6,207 nt of DNA from Tannerella sp. (GTDB taxonomy: Bacteria; Bacteroidota; Bacteroidia; Bacteroidales; Tannerellaceae), in the NCBI GenBank assembly GCA_031272655.1, contig JAISTJ010000200.1:1-6207 (forward strand), given 5' to 3'. This document shows, one piece after another, positions 1-6,027 of the stretch. Numbering within the stretch: position 1 is the first letter of the stretch; the number at the start of each line of letters is the position of its first letter. The notes below the pieces were generated by a model. It did no database searches. It saw only the letters and a program-made list of their open reading frames with translations, and was not told where the DNA came from. A program made the position numbers and the translations under genes.

Positions 1-1722
1 CGCGAGGGCGGTCAGATAGCGGTGCAGGAACTGTCGTTCACTCCGCTGACGAAGATGCATTACATCGACAGCGAGGGCATGCTGGGCAGCAACCTTCCCG
101 GCGGCGGCTCGTCGGTACGATTTACGCACATCGTCATCTTCGCGTTTGCCGGTCTGATGGTCATACTTTGTACGCTGTTCAACTATTTGTCGCTGTTTAT
201 TAGCCGTTTCCGTATCCGTCGGAAGGAGTTCGCACTGCGTACCGTATGCGGCTCGTCGGGCTGGTCGCTTTTTCTGCTGCTTGCCACCGAACTTGTTATC
301 ACACTGATACTTTCCATTGTAGTAGAGATGTGTATCGTGAATTACGTACTTCACCCGTTTCAGGAACTGTCGGCCGTTAAGATGGGATTATCCGAAATTT
401 ATCCCGAAACGATTTCTTATATATCGGTGGTAATGAGCATATTACTGCTTGTTTTCGGTTTGACGGTAAGTATCCTGCGGCGGCGGTCGCTCAACCTTGC
501 TATACGTCGCAGAAACAACAGTCTGTTTCGTAAGATTTCGGTAGTGATGCAGTTGATTATCAGTATCGGCTTCGCGTTTTGTACAATAGTGATAATCAAG
601 CAGATATACTTTCTGCATAACAGCGCTGATTTGGGTTTCAGTTTCAAAAACCGCGGCAGTGTTTTATTCTATTCAAAAGAAGCCGACGAGACGGAATTTC
701 TGAACCGCGTGAAAGCCATTCCCGAAGTGAACGAAGCCCTCATTGGGACGGCGATTTTGCCGTATAGTATGATAATGACGGTCGGTATTAGCGACTGGGA
801 GGGCAAAACCGAAGACCAGGAGACGGTAACGCTTTATAAAGAGGACATTACAAATGAATACTATCGCTTTTATGAATTGCGCCTTGTGAGCGGCGAGATG
901 GCAAAAGAAACCTCTAAGGGCATGAACTCAGTTTCGACAGTCAGAGGGACAAATTTGCAATCCATGTCGTCAGGTACTGAAGAAGATACAGAGGTTTTAA
1001 TCAACGAAACGGCAGCAAAAGCTTTCGGTTGGGACGAACCGATAGGTAAAACCTTTAACGGGCAGAAAGTTGTCGGTGTCATTAAAGACGTCTGCAAACT
1101 GTCGCCTTCAATACCTGTTCGACCCACTTACTATCAGGTAGCTCCCCAAACGCCAACGACACGGTGGGACGACGGGACGCTCCGTGTATCAGTTATCTTC
1201 AAATTCCGCGAAGGCTCTTGGGACGTCGTCCGCAAACATATCGCCGACATTATCGCCACCGAGTACCCCGACACGCAATACTCCGAAATCTCCGACACGC
1301 ACGAGGCCTACGACCACCACCTCAAATCGGAGACCTCGCTGCTGATCCTGCTTGAGTTCATCTCCGGCGTCTGCATTCTGATATGTATATTCGGCTTTGT
1401 ATCAGTCGTTTCGCTCTCGTGCGAGGAACGGCGCAAGGAGATAGCCATCCGCAAAATCAACGGCGCCACGCTGCTTGACATTCTCAACATCTTTTTCCGT
1501 GAGAACTTCCTGCTGCTGCTCATCGGCGCCGTAATAGCCTTTCCCGCAGGGTATTACATCATGCGCGGCTGGTTAGACAAGTACATCCGCCAGACGCCTT
1601 TGGAAGCCTGGCTATATATCGCCATCTTCCTCTCAATGGCCTTACTGATAGTCCTTTGCGTCGGCTACCGCGTATGGCGTGAGAGCGTTGAGAATCCTGC
1701 GGAAGTAGTTAAAGAGAATTAA
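1..1722 (+). CDS. FtsX/MacB-type ABC transporter permease, 5'-truncated by the window edge
   Basis: The reading frame is open from base 1, so the GTG at 22 is probably internal and the true start lies upstream. About 573 codons are visible. Relatives in Bacteroidetes are usually near 800 residues, so roughly the first membrane segment and first periplasmic domain are missing. Seen here: a first FtsX-like block with hydrophobic segments at about nt 127-204, 265-345, 412-477 and 538-600; a large hydrophilic, presumably periplasmic MacB-like domain (about 600-1330); and a second block of three segments (about 1339-1411, 1486-1566, 1606-1674). Each block has the basic cytoplasmic loop after its first segment: RIRRKEFALRTVCGSSG near 208-258 and EERRKEIAIRKINGA at 1423-1467. 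Family members pair with an ATPase to move lipids, lipoproteins or peptides, or to do mechanical work in the envelope. No ATPase gene is visible, so the substrate is unknown. The coding stretch after about 1150 is much richer in C/G at third positions than the stretch before it. Confidence 0.9.
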   Translation, partial: REGGQIAVQELSFTPLTKMHYIDSEGMLGSNLPGGGSSVRFTHIVIFAFAGLMVILCTLFNYLSLFISRFRIRRKEFALRTVCGSSGWSLFLLLATELVITLILSIVVEMCIVNYVLHPFQELSAVKMGLSEIYPETISYISVVMSILLLVFGLTVSILRRRSLNLAIRRRNNSLFRKISVVMQLIISIGFAFCTIVIIKQIYFLHNSADLGFSFKNRGSVLFYSKEADETEFLNRVKAIPEVNEALIGTAILPYSMIMTVGISDWEGKTEDQETVTLYKEDITNEYYRFYELRLVSGEMAKETSKGMNSVSTVRGTNLQSMSSGTEEDTEVLINETAAKAFGWDEPIGKTFNGQKVVGVIKDVCKLSPSIPVRPTYYQVAPQTPTTRWDDGTLRVSVIFKFREGSWDVVRKHIADIIATEYPDTQYSEISDTHEAYDHHLKSETSLLILLEFISGVCILICIFGFVSVVSLSCEERRKEIAIRKINGATLLDILNIFFRENFLLLLIGAVIAFPAGYYIMRGWLDKYIRQTPLEAWLYIAIFLSMALLIVLCVGYRVWRESVENPAEVVKEN

Positions 1723-1790
1723 GAATTGAGAATTGAGAATTAAGAATTAAGAATTAAGAGTTAAGAACTGATAACTGACAGCTAAGAGCT
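1714..1790. repeat. Heptamer tandem repeat, consensus RAGAATT, 11 units
   Basis: Eleven consecutive 7-base units can be read without slippage. Units 1-6 are all gagaatt or aagaatt. Units 7-11 (aagagtt, aagaact, gataact, gacagct, aagagct) drift increasingly. The first unit lies inside the last codons of the permease, and the permease TAA stop (1720-1722) straddles units 1 and 2. A shorter tract of the same heptamer lies at 2250-2277. Short heptanucleotide tandem repeats of this kind occur between genes in various bacteria, but their function is unknown here. Replication slippage is the likely origin. Confidence 0.9.
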
Positions 1791-1867
1791 AATCATCACT
1801 AAGATTATACGCTTTGAACAAGGGGAGTGTATTTAGTAAAGTTAAATATACTTAAATTATCATAAAT

Positions 1868-1884
1868 CAATGTACTATGTATTG
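1868..1884. promoter_or_regulatory. Possible PadR operator overlapping the -33 element
   Basis: Inverted CAAT (1868-1871) and ATTG (1881-1884) flank nine bases, and within them ATGTACT is followed directly by ATGTATT. The right arm contains the TTG of the promoter, so a bound dimer would block RNA polymerase. PadR-family repressors commonly bind dyad sites containing ATGT/ACAT-like halves at their own promoter. The arms are short and the region is AT-rich, so this is only a candidate. Confidence 0.25.
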
Positions 1885-1912
1885 CAAGGTATTCTAAAAG
1901 TTTATATCTTTG
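1882..1912 (+). promoter_or_regulatory. Bacteroidetes-type promoter for the padR/PspC operon
   Basis: TTG at 1882-1884 is followed after 20 bases by TATCTTTG at 1905-1912, an exact fit to TAnnTTTG. Transcription would begin near 1916-1920, giving a leader of about 25 bases before the ATG at 1943. The leader is A-rich and lacks a clear Shine-Dalgarno, which is normal for Bacteroidetes. Confidence 0.75.
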
Positions 1913-1942
1913 CGGCGTGAAATTTATAAAAATTGAAGAAAA

Positions 1943-2272
1943 ATGATTATTGAAAATGTTAAATCGCAGATGCGAAAAGGGATTTTGGAGTACTGCATAT
2001 TGCTGATACTCAACCGAGAAGCGGCTTATTCCAACGACATCATCAGGTTGCTGCAGGAGGCTAAACTGATAGTCGTGGAAGGGACGCTGTACCCGTTGCT
2101 CAGCCGGTTGAAGAACATGAACCTGCTGACATACCGCTGGGTGGAGTCCACACAAGGGCCGCCCCGCAAGTACTATGAGCTGACCGATTCCGGCAGGGAA
2201 CTGCTTAACGAACTCGGCGAGGCTTGGAGTGAGATAGAGAACACCATTCAGGAATTAAAAATTAAAAATTAA
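1943..2272 (+). CDS. PadR-family winged-helix transcriptional regulator
   Basis: This 109-residue protein has the usual size of a minimal PadR repressor. Residues 10-80 form the winged helix. The recognition-helix signature is EGTLYPLLSRLKNMNLL (46-62), followed by the wing with GPPRKYYELTDSGRELL (72-88), and both are hallmarks of the family. Residues 83-104 form the C-terminal dimerisation helix. PadR proteins bind operator dyads as dimers and usually repress their own operon and a nearby effector gene. The ATG at 1943 lies about 25 bases downstream of the predicted transcription start. The stop is 11 bases before the PspC/GIN gene, so the two are almost certainly co-transcribed. The last residues, ELKIKN, are encoded by a heptamer repeat tract, so the C-terminal tip was probably set by the repeat and not by selection on the protein. 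The signal sensed and the target genes are not visible. Confidence 0.93.
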   Translation: MIIENVKSQMRKGILEYCILLILNREAAYSNDIIRLLQEAKLIVVEGTLYPLLSRLKNMNLLTYRWVESTQGPPRKYYELTDSGRELLNELGEAWSEIENTIQELKIKN

Positions 2273-2277
2273 GAATT
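2250..2277. repeat. Heptamer tandem repeat, 4 units, at the padR/PspC gene junction
   Basis: The units are aggaatt, aaaaatt, aaaaatt and aagaatt, in the same register as the tract at 1714-1790. The padR stop TAA (2270-2272) straddles units 3 and 4 exactly as the permease stop straddles units 1 and 2 of the other tract. The end of the tract lies six bases before the ATG at 2284, so it forms most of the translation-initiation region of the downstream gene. Confidence 0.8.
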
Positions 2278-2283
2278 AAGAAA

Positions 2284-4032
2284 ATGAAAAAGACTGTAAA
2301 TGTGAATGTTAACGGAAGAGCGTTCATTATAGACGAGAACGCTTACATTCTTTTGGATAACTATCTGAAGAATTTGCGTAACTATTTCCGTAAGGAAGAA
2401 GGAGTTGACGAGATTGTTGCGGATTTTGAAGCCCGTATTGAGGAGTTGCTGAGCGAACGTCTGCGTCTTGGCGCTCAAGTTATTAATCAAGAGCATGTTG
2501 AAGAGGTCATTGCACGTGTGGGCAAGCCCGGCGAGTTTGCCGAAGAGGATAGCCGCGCCGAAGAAGCGACCCAGTCGGCGGCTCAGGAAACGAAGCGGAA
2601 ACTGTTCCGTAATCCCGACAACAAGATGCTTGGTGGCATCTTTTCAGGGTTAGGCGCATTTTTCAGCTGCGACGTAACGCTTTTGCGCATCATCGGCGTT
2701 ATATTGCTGTTTGTAACACAATTAGTGATTGTGCCTATCTATCTGGTAATGTGGCTAATAGTGCCTGAAGCGCGTACTGCCGCAGAAAAGCTGCAGATGC
2801 AAGGCAAGCCTATAACCCTCGAAAATATAGGCAAAACCGTTTCGCAGGAGGCCGACCAAGTAATAAACAATAACAGAAGCTTTATAGACGGTCTTCTACA
2901 CGCTTTTGTGGTGATACTGAAGATATTAGCCGTAGGAATTGGGCTGTTGATAGGCTTACCGTTGCTGTTTGCTTTCTTTATCGTAGTCATTGTGCTGTTT
3001 GCTGTCCTGTTTGGCGTCGGTAGCGGACTGCTTGGCGCGTTGCCGTTCGGACTTGGCGAAGGATTGTCCTACATTTCGGTGCAGCACCCCATACTTGCCT
3101 CTATAACACTGATAATTGTCATAGGGTTACCGCTGATAGCGCTGATTTATGCAATAATCTCCCATTTTGCAAAGTTCAAACCAATGGACAGAAGCGTGAA
3201 GTGGATGCTTTTTGCCGTCTGGATTATCTCATTTGTGTTGTTTTTCTGTTCCGGTTTCAGGCTGAATGCTTCGGCTTCGGATATCCACAGGACTGTTTCG
3301 CTGTTCCCGTTTTTCAATTTGAAATGGAATGCAACGACAATGTATGACGATGATTTTGAATATGTTGACGACCACGACTTTATCCTGTCCGAAGAAGAAT
3401 TTGTTTTGGACGGACATTTCGACAAGATACGCTTTGTTGATATGATCGCGAGTGTAGAAATCAAGCAGATAGCTACCGGACCGGCAACGATGACGGTAAG
3501 CGGCGACAACCGGCTTGTTAAACGCCTTAAGTACGAAATATCTGATAACCAGCTGATTGTTGAATGCGGAAAAAAACGCACTCATATTGGTTTAAACACG
3601 AGGAAATTTACCGTTGCTATCTGTACTCCGGAGCTTAAAGCTTTGGAATACAGTGGAATAGGTGAGCTTTTTATCCCCGGCGCACTTTATTCCGATGAAT
3701 TGGATATTTTGCAAAACAGCGCCGGAAAATTCGACGCTGACAGCCTCTATGTCAAACGGTTGAAAATCAATGCTAACGGCGTGGGAGCAGTGTTTGTAGC
3801 CGGCCAGACCGCAAACTGCGAATTGAAAATGAAGGGGATTGGCGCTCTTGATGCGGGCGAACTTAAAGCCGACACTGTCAATGCGAGCGTTGAAGGCATC
3901 GGTTCGCTTAGTTGCTTTCCACTCAAGTATTTGGACGCCAAAGTCAACGGCATCGGAAAAATCACCTACCTGAACGAACCGAACTACAAAATCCTTGTAA
4001 AAGTAGGGCTTGGAAGTATTGAAAAAGAATAA
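2284..4032 (+). CDS. PspC-domain membrane protein with N-terminal HAAS/DUF1700-like region and C-terminal GIN (DUF2807) domain
   Basis: This is a 582-residue protein. Residues 1-90 are soluble and helical. The pattern of an L-x-x-YLKNL helix, then DFEARIEELLSERL (47-60), then EEVIARVGKPGEFAEE (73-88), resembles the PadR-associated DUF1700/HAAS domain. Residues about 104-165 are a PspC domain, including MLGGIFSGLGAFF (115-127), a hydrophobic stretch at 131-159 and the typical IVPE end. Further membrane segments are at about 207-225, 227-248, 268-294 and 305-323. Residues about 375-580 form a GIN/DUF2807 domain, a beta-helix with repeated GIG turns at 458, 499, 518, 538, 556 and 575. The ATG at 2284 gives the MKKTVNVNVNGR start I know from Bacteroidetes homologues. 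PspC proteins act in the envelope-stress response of other bacteria, and the GIN domain is a surface or adhesin-like fold of unknown ligand. Sitting in an operon with PadR, the protein is probably a membrane sensor or partner for that regulator (inference). It lacks any enzyme motif I recognise. Confidence 0.9.
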   Translation: MKKTVNVNVNGRAFIIDENAYILLDNYLKNLRNYFRKEEGVDEIVADFEARIEELLSERLRLGAQVINQEHVEEVIARVGKPGEFAEEDSRAEEATQSAAQETKRKLFRNPDNKMLGGIFSGLGAFFSCDVTLLRIIGVILLFVTQLVIVPIYLVMWLIVPEARTAAEKLQMQGKPITLENIGKTVSQEADQVINNNRSFIDGLLHAFVVILKILAVGIGLLIGLPLLFAFFIVVIVLFAVLFGVGSGLLGALPFGLGEGLSYISVQHPILASITLIIVIGLPLIALIYAIISHFAKFKPMDRSVKWMLFAVWIISFVLFFCSGFRLNASASDIHRTVSLFPFFNLKWNATTMYDDDFEYVDDHDFILSEEEFVLDGHFDKIRFVDMIASVEIKQIATGPATMTVSGDNRLVKRLKYEISDNQLIVECGKKRTHIGLNTRKFTVAICTPELKALEYSGIGELFIPGALYSDELDILQNSAGKFDADSLYVKRLKINANGVGAVFVAGQTANCELKMKGIGALDAGELKADTVNASVEGIGSLSCFPLKYLDAKVNGIGKITYLNEPNYKILVKVGLGSIEKE

Positions 4033-4033
4033 A

Positions 4034-4065
4034 TTTTGCAAAACCGAAAAAAATCAGTACTTTTG
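4034..4065 (+). promoter_or_regulatory. Bacteroidetes-type promoter for nadE
   Basis: TTTTG at 4034-4038 supplies the -33 TTG (4036-4038). After 19 bases comes TACTTTTG at 4058-4065, an exact TAnnTTTG. Transcription should begin near 4070-4073, about 20 bases before the nadE ATG. The -33 element lies inside the perfect 10-base palindrome TTTTGCAAAA (4034-4043). The promoter starts within a few bases of the upstream stop codon, and no terminator hairpin separates the genes. Confidence 0.8.
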
Positions 4066-4070
4066 TGCCG

Positions 4071-4082
4071 TTGATTAATCAA
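4071..4082. promoter_or_regulatory. Perfect 12-base palindrome TTGATTAATCAA at the predicted nadE start site, candidate operator
   Basis: The palindrome is perfect over 12 bases and sits 5 bases after the -7 element, spanning the expected transcription start and ending 10 bases before the ATG. That is the usual place for a repressor site. It is AT-rich, so chance is possible. No known NAD-regulator motif was recognised. Confidence 0.35.
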
Positions 4083-4092
4083 AATAAATTAA

Positions 4093-6006
4093 ATGAACGG
4101 ATTTGTAAAAGTTGCTGCTGCTGTTCCTGTTGTAGAAATAGCTGATTGTCAAGGTAATATATCCCGCATTGAGACTTTGCTCCGCAAGGCTGACGATATG
4201 GGTGTTCAGATTGCAGTCTTCCCCGAACTGTGCATCACGGGTTACACCTGTATGGATTTGTTTGCGCAGAAGGAGTTGCTTGACGCCGCTAAAAAGGCTC
4301 TTGTTCAGTTAGTTAATAATGTAGCTGATTGCAATGCCTTGTGTGTTGTGGGATTGCCGCTTGCCATTGATAACCGGCTGTTTAATGTAGCTGCTATTTT
4401 TCATCGGGGTGAGATTCTCGGATTTGTGCCTAAAACATATATCCCTAATTATAAGGAGTTTCAAGAGATGCGGTGGTTTTCGTCCGGCGCCCGGATGAAA
4501 ATGTTTGATGTCAAAATTTTTGATACATTTTATCCTTGCGGCACAGACCTGTTGTTTTTTTTCGATGGCGCTTCGTTTGGGGTGGAGATTTGCGAAGACC
4601 TGTGGACGCCCGTACCGCCGAGTTCACAACAGGCATTGCGCGGGGCAGATATAATCCTCAACCTCTCCGCAAGCAACGAGATTATCGGCAAAAACTCATA
4701 CCTGAAACAACTTATTGCGCAGCAGTCGGCTCGTTGTATCGCCGGATATGTCTATGTATCATGTGGTTACGGCGAATCAACTACCGATGTGGTCTTTGCC
4801 GGAAAAGGGATTATCGCCGAAAACGGGAATATCATTGCCGAGACAACAAACCGTTTTGACACTGACGGTAAGCTGCTTGTGAGCGACATTGACGTTGATT
4901 ATTTGCGTCACGACAGGCTTGTGAACACAAGTTTTTCGCAGTCGGTAGCGCTGATGCAGGATCCGGAAGTGCGGCAGATACCGTTTGAAATGCAAGAATA
5001 CAGCGGCGTTTTATCCCGCAAAATCAATCCGCATCCGTTTGTGCCGTCCGAAGACGCCGAACTGAAAGATCGCTGTGAGGAAATACTTAATATTCAGACT
5101 AATGGCTTGGTAAAAAGGTTGAAACATATCAATGCCAAGTCTGCCGTAATAGGCGTTTCGGGCGGTTTGGATTCAACGCTTGCCTTGATGGTTACGGTTC
5201 GCGCTTTCGATGTACTGCAAATGCCTCGTTCCCAGATACTTGGTGTAACGATGCCCGGTTTCGGTACGACCGGAAGAACGTATAACAACGCCGTCAAACT
5301 AATCCATTCGCTTGGCGTTACTTTGAAAGAAATTTCTATTAAAGATGCTTGTAATCAGCATTTTAAAGATATTGGGCACGATGGTTTGACGCCTGATATA
5401 ACTTATGAAAACGTTCAAGCCCGCGAGCGGACGCAGATATTGATGGATCTGGCGAACATGACGGGCGGCATCGTTATCGGCACCGGCGACTTGTCCGAAC
5501 TTGCGCTCGGATGGGCGACCTACAACGGCGACCATATCTCAATGTACAACGTAAACGTCAGCATTCCTAAAACGCTTGTACGTTACCTTGTGGAGTGGAC
5601 GGCGGCTAATGAGCCTGATAATGAGGCGGGTACGACGCTGTTGGATATTGCCGCCACTCCTATCAGCCCCGAACTGACGCCCGCCGACACGCAGGGAAAT
5701 ATAGCCCAGAAAACGGAAGACATCGTCGGCCCTTATGAATTGCACGACTTCTTCATGTATCATTTTATCCGTTTCGGCGCACCTCCCGCAAAAATGCTTT
5801 TCCTTGCAGTTCAGGCATTTAGCGGCAAATACGACGAGGCGACAATAAAGAAGTGGCTGCAAGTTTTCCTGAAGCGTTTTTTCGCTCAGCAGTTCAAGCG
5901 CAGTTGCCTGCCGGACGGCCCGAAAGTTGGTTCGATAAGCCTGTCTCCGCGCTGCGACTGGCGTATGCCGAGCGACGCGGCGGCAAAAACATGGTTGCGG
6001 ATTTAA
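4093..6006 (+). CDS. nadE: Glutamine-dependent NAD+ synthetase (EC 6.3.5.1)
   Basis: This cytoplasmic enzyme performs the last step of NAD synthesis, converting deamido-NAD, ATP and glutamine to NAD, AMP, pyrophosphate and glutamate. The 637-residue protein is full length for the two-domain type. Residues 5-275 are the nitrilase-like glutaminase, with the Glu-Lys-Cys triad visible as E45 (FPELCITGYT), K114 (VPKTYIPNYKEF) and C167 (GVEICEDLW). Residues about 325-637 are the synthetase, with the ATP pyrophosphatase loop VSGGLDST (355-362), MPGFGTTGRTYNNA (387-400), the GTGDLSELALGWATYNGD block (463-480) and the QQFKRSCLPDGPKVGS tail (599-614). The long MPGFGTT type matches Bacteroides NadE in what I remember of that family. 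The ATG at 4093 follows the predicted promoter with a short leader and gives the expected N-terminus. One oddity is C621 in the motif SPRCDWRMPSDA, where relatives I recall have Gly. The early codons are richer in A/T-ending codons than the 3' half. Confidence 0.96.
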   Translation: MNGFVKVAAAVPVVEIADCQGNISRIETLLRKADDMGVQIAVFPELCITGYTCMDLFAQKELLDAAKKALVQLVNNVADCNALCVVGLPLAIDNRLFNVAAIFHRGEILGFVPKTYIPNYKEFQEMRWFSSGARMKMFDVKIFDTFYPCGTDLLFFFDGASFGVEICEDLWTPVPPSSQQALRGADIILNLSASNEIIGKNSYLKQLIAQQSARCIAGYVYVSCGYGESTTDVVFAGKGIIAENGNIIAETTNRFDTDGKLLVSDIDVDYLRHDRLVNTSFSQSVALMQDPEVRQIPFEMQEYSGVLSRKINPHPFVPSEDAELKDRCEEILNIQTNGLVKRLKHINAKSAVIGVSGGLDSTLALMVTVRAFDVLQMPRSQILGVTMPGFGTTGRTYNNAVKLIHSLGVTLKEISIKDACNQHFKDIGHDGLTPDITYENVQARERTQILMDLANMTGGIVIGTGDLSELALGWATYNGDHISMYNVNVSIPKTLVRYLVEWTAANEPDNEAGTTLLDIAATPISPELTPADTQGNIAQKTEDIVGPYELHDFFMYHFIRFGAPPAKMLFLAVQAFSGKYDEATIKKWLQVFLKRFFAQQFKRSCLPDGPKVGSISLSPRCDWRMPSDAAAKTWLRI

Positions 6007-6027
6007 TCAAACAAAAAATATTTCAAC

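Noticed and set aside
1164..1355. A 63-codon plus-strand frame inside the permease
   Set aside because: It is arginine/proline-rich and out of frame in a GC-rich stretch, and the permease frame continues through it with conserved features.
1780..1790. AGCT-AAG-AGCT, a possible terminator hairpin after the permease
   Set aside because: The stem is only four base pairs with a three-base loop and no T-run follows. The bases belong to degenerate heptamer units.
1808..1816. TA-CGC-TTTG, a near match to the -7 promoter element
   Set aside because: It has three spacer bases where the consensus has two, and a better placed exact match exists at 1905-1912.
1805..2155. A 116-codon minus-strand frame across the padR promoter and gene
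   Set aside because: It overlaps a clear PadR protein and its promoter, has low-complexity composition and no family signature.
3592..4041. A 149-codon minus-strand open frame opposite the GIN domain
   Set aside because: It lies wholly antisense to a well-supported coding region and shows no recognisable domain. Such frames are common opposite real genes.
4033..4092. A rho-independent terminator between the PspC/GIN gene and nadE
   Set aside because: The only symmetric sequences are the short palindromes of the promoter region. There is no GC-rich stem followed by a T-run.
5539..5862. A 107-codon minus-strand frame inside nadE
   Set aside because: It is antisense to the most conserved part of the NAD synthetase.
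6003..6011. TTAATCAAA shared between the nadE leader (4075-4083) and the start of the nadE-GH2 gap
   Set aside because: Nine AT-rich bases, three of which are the nadE stop codon. The second copy lacks the palindrome, so chance is the simplest explanation.
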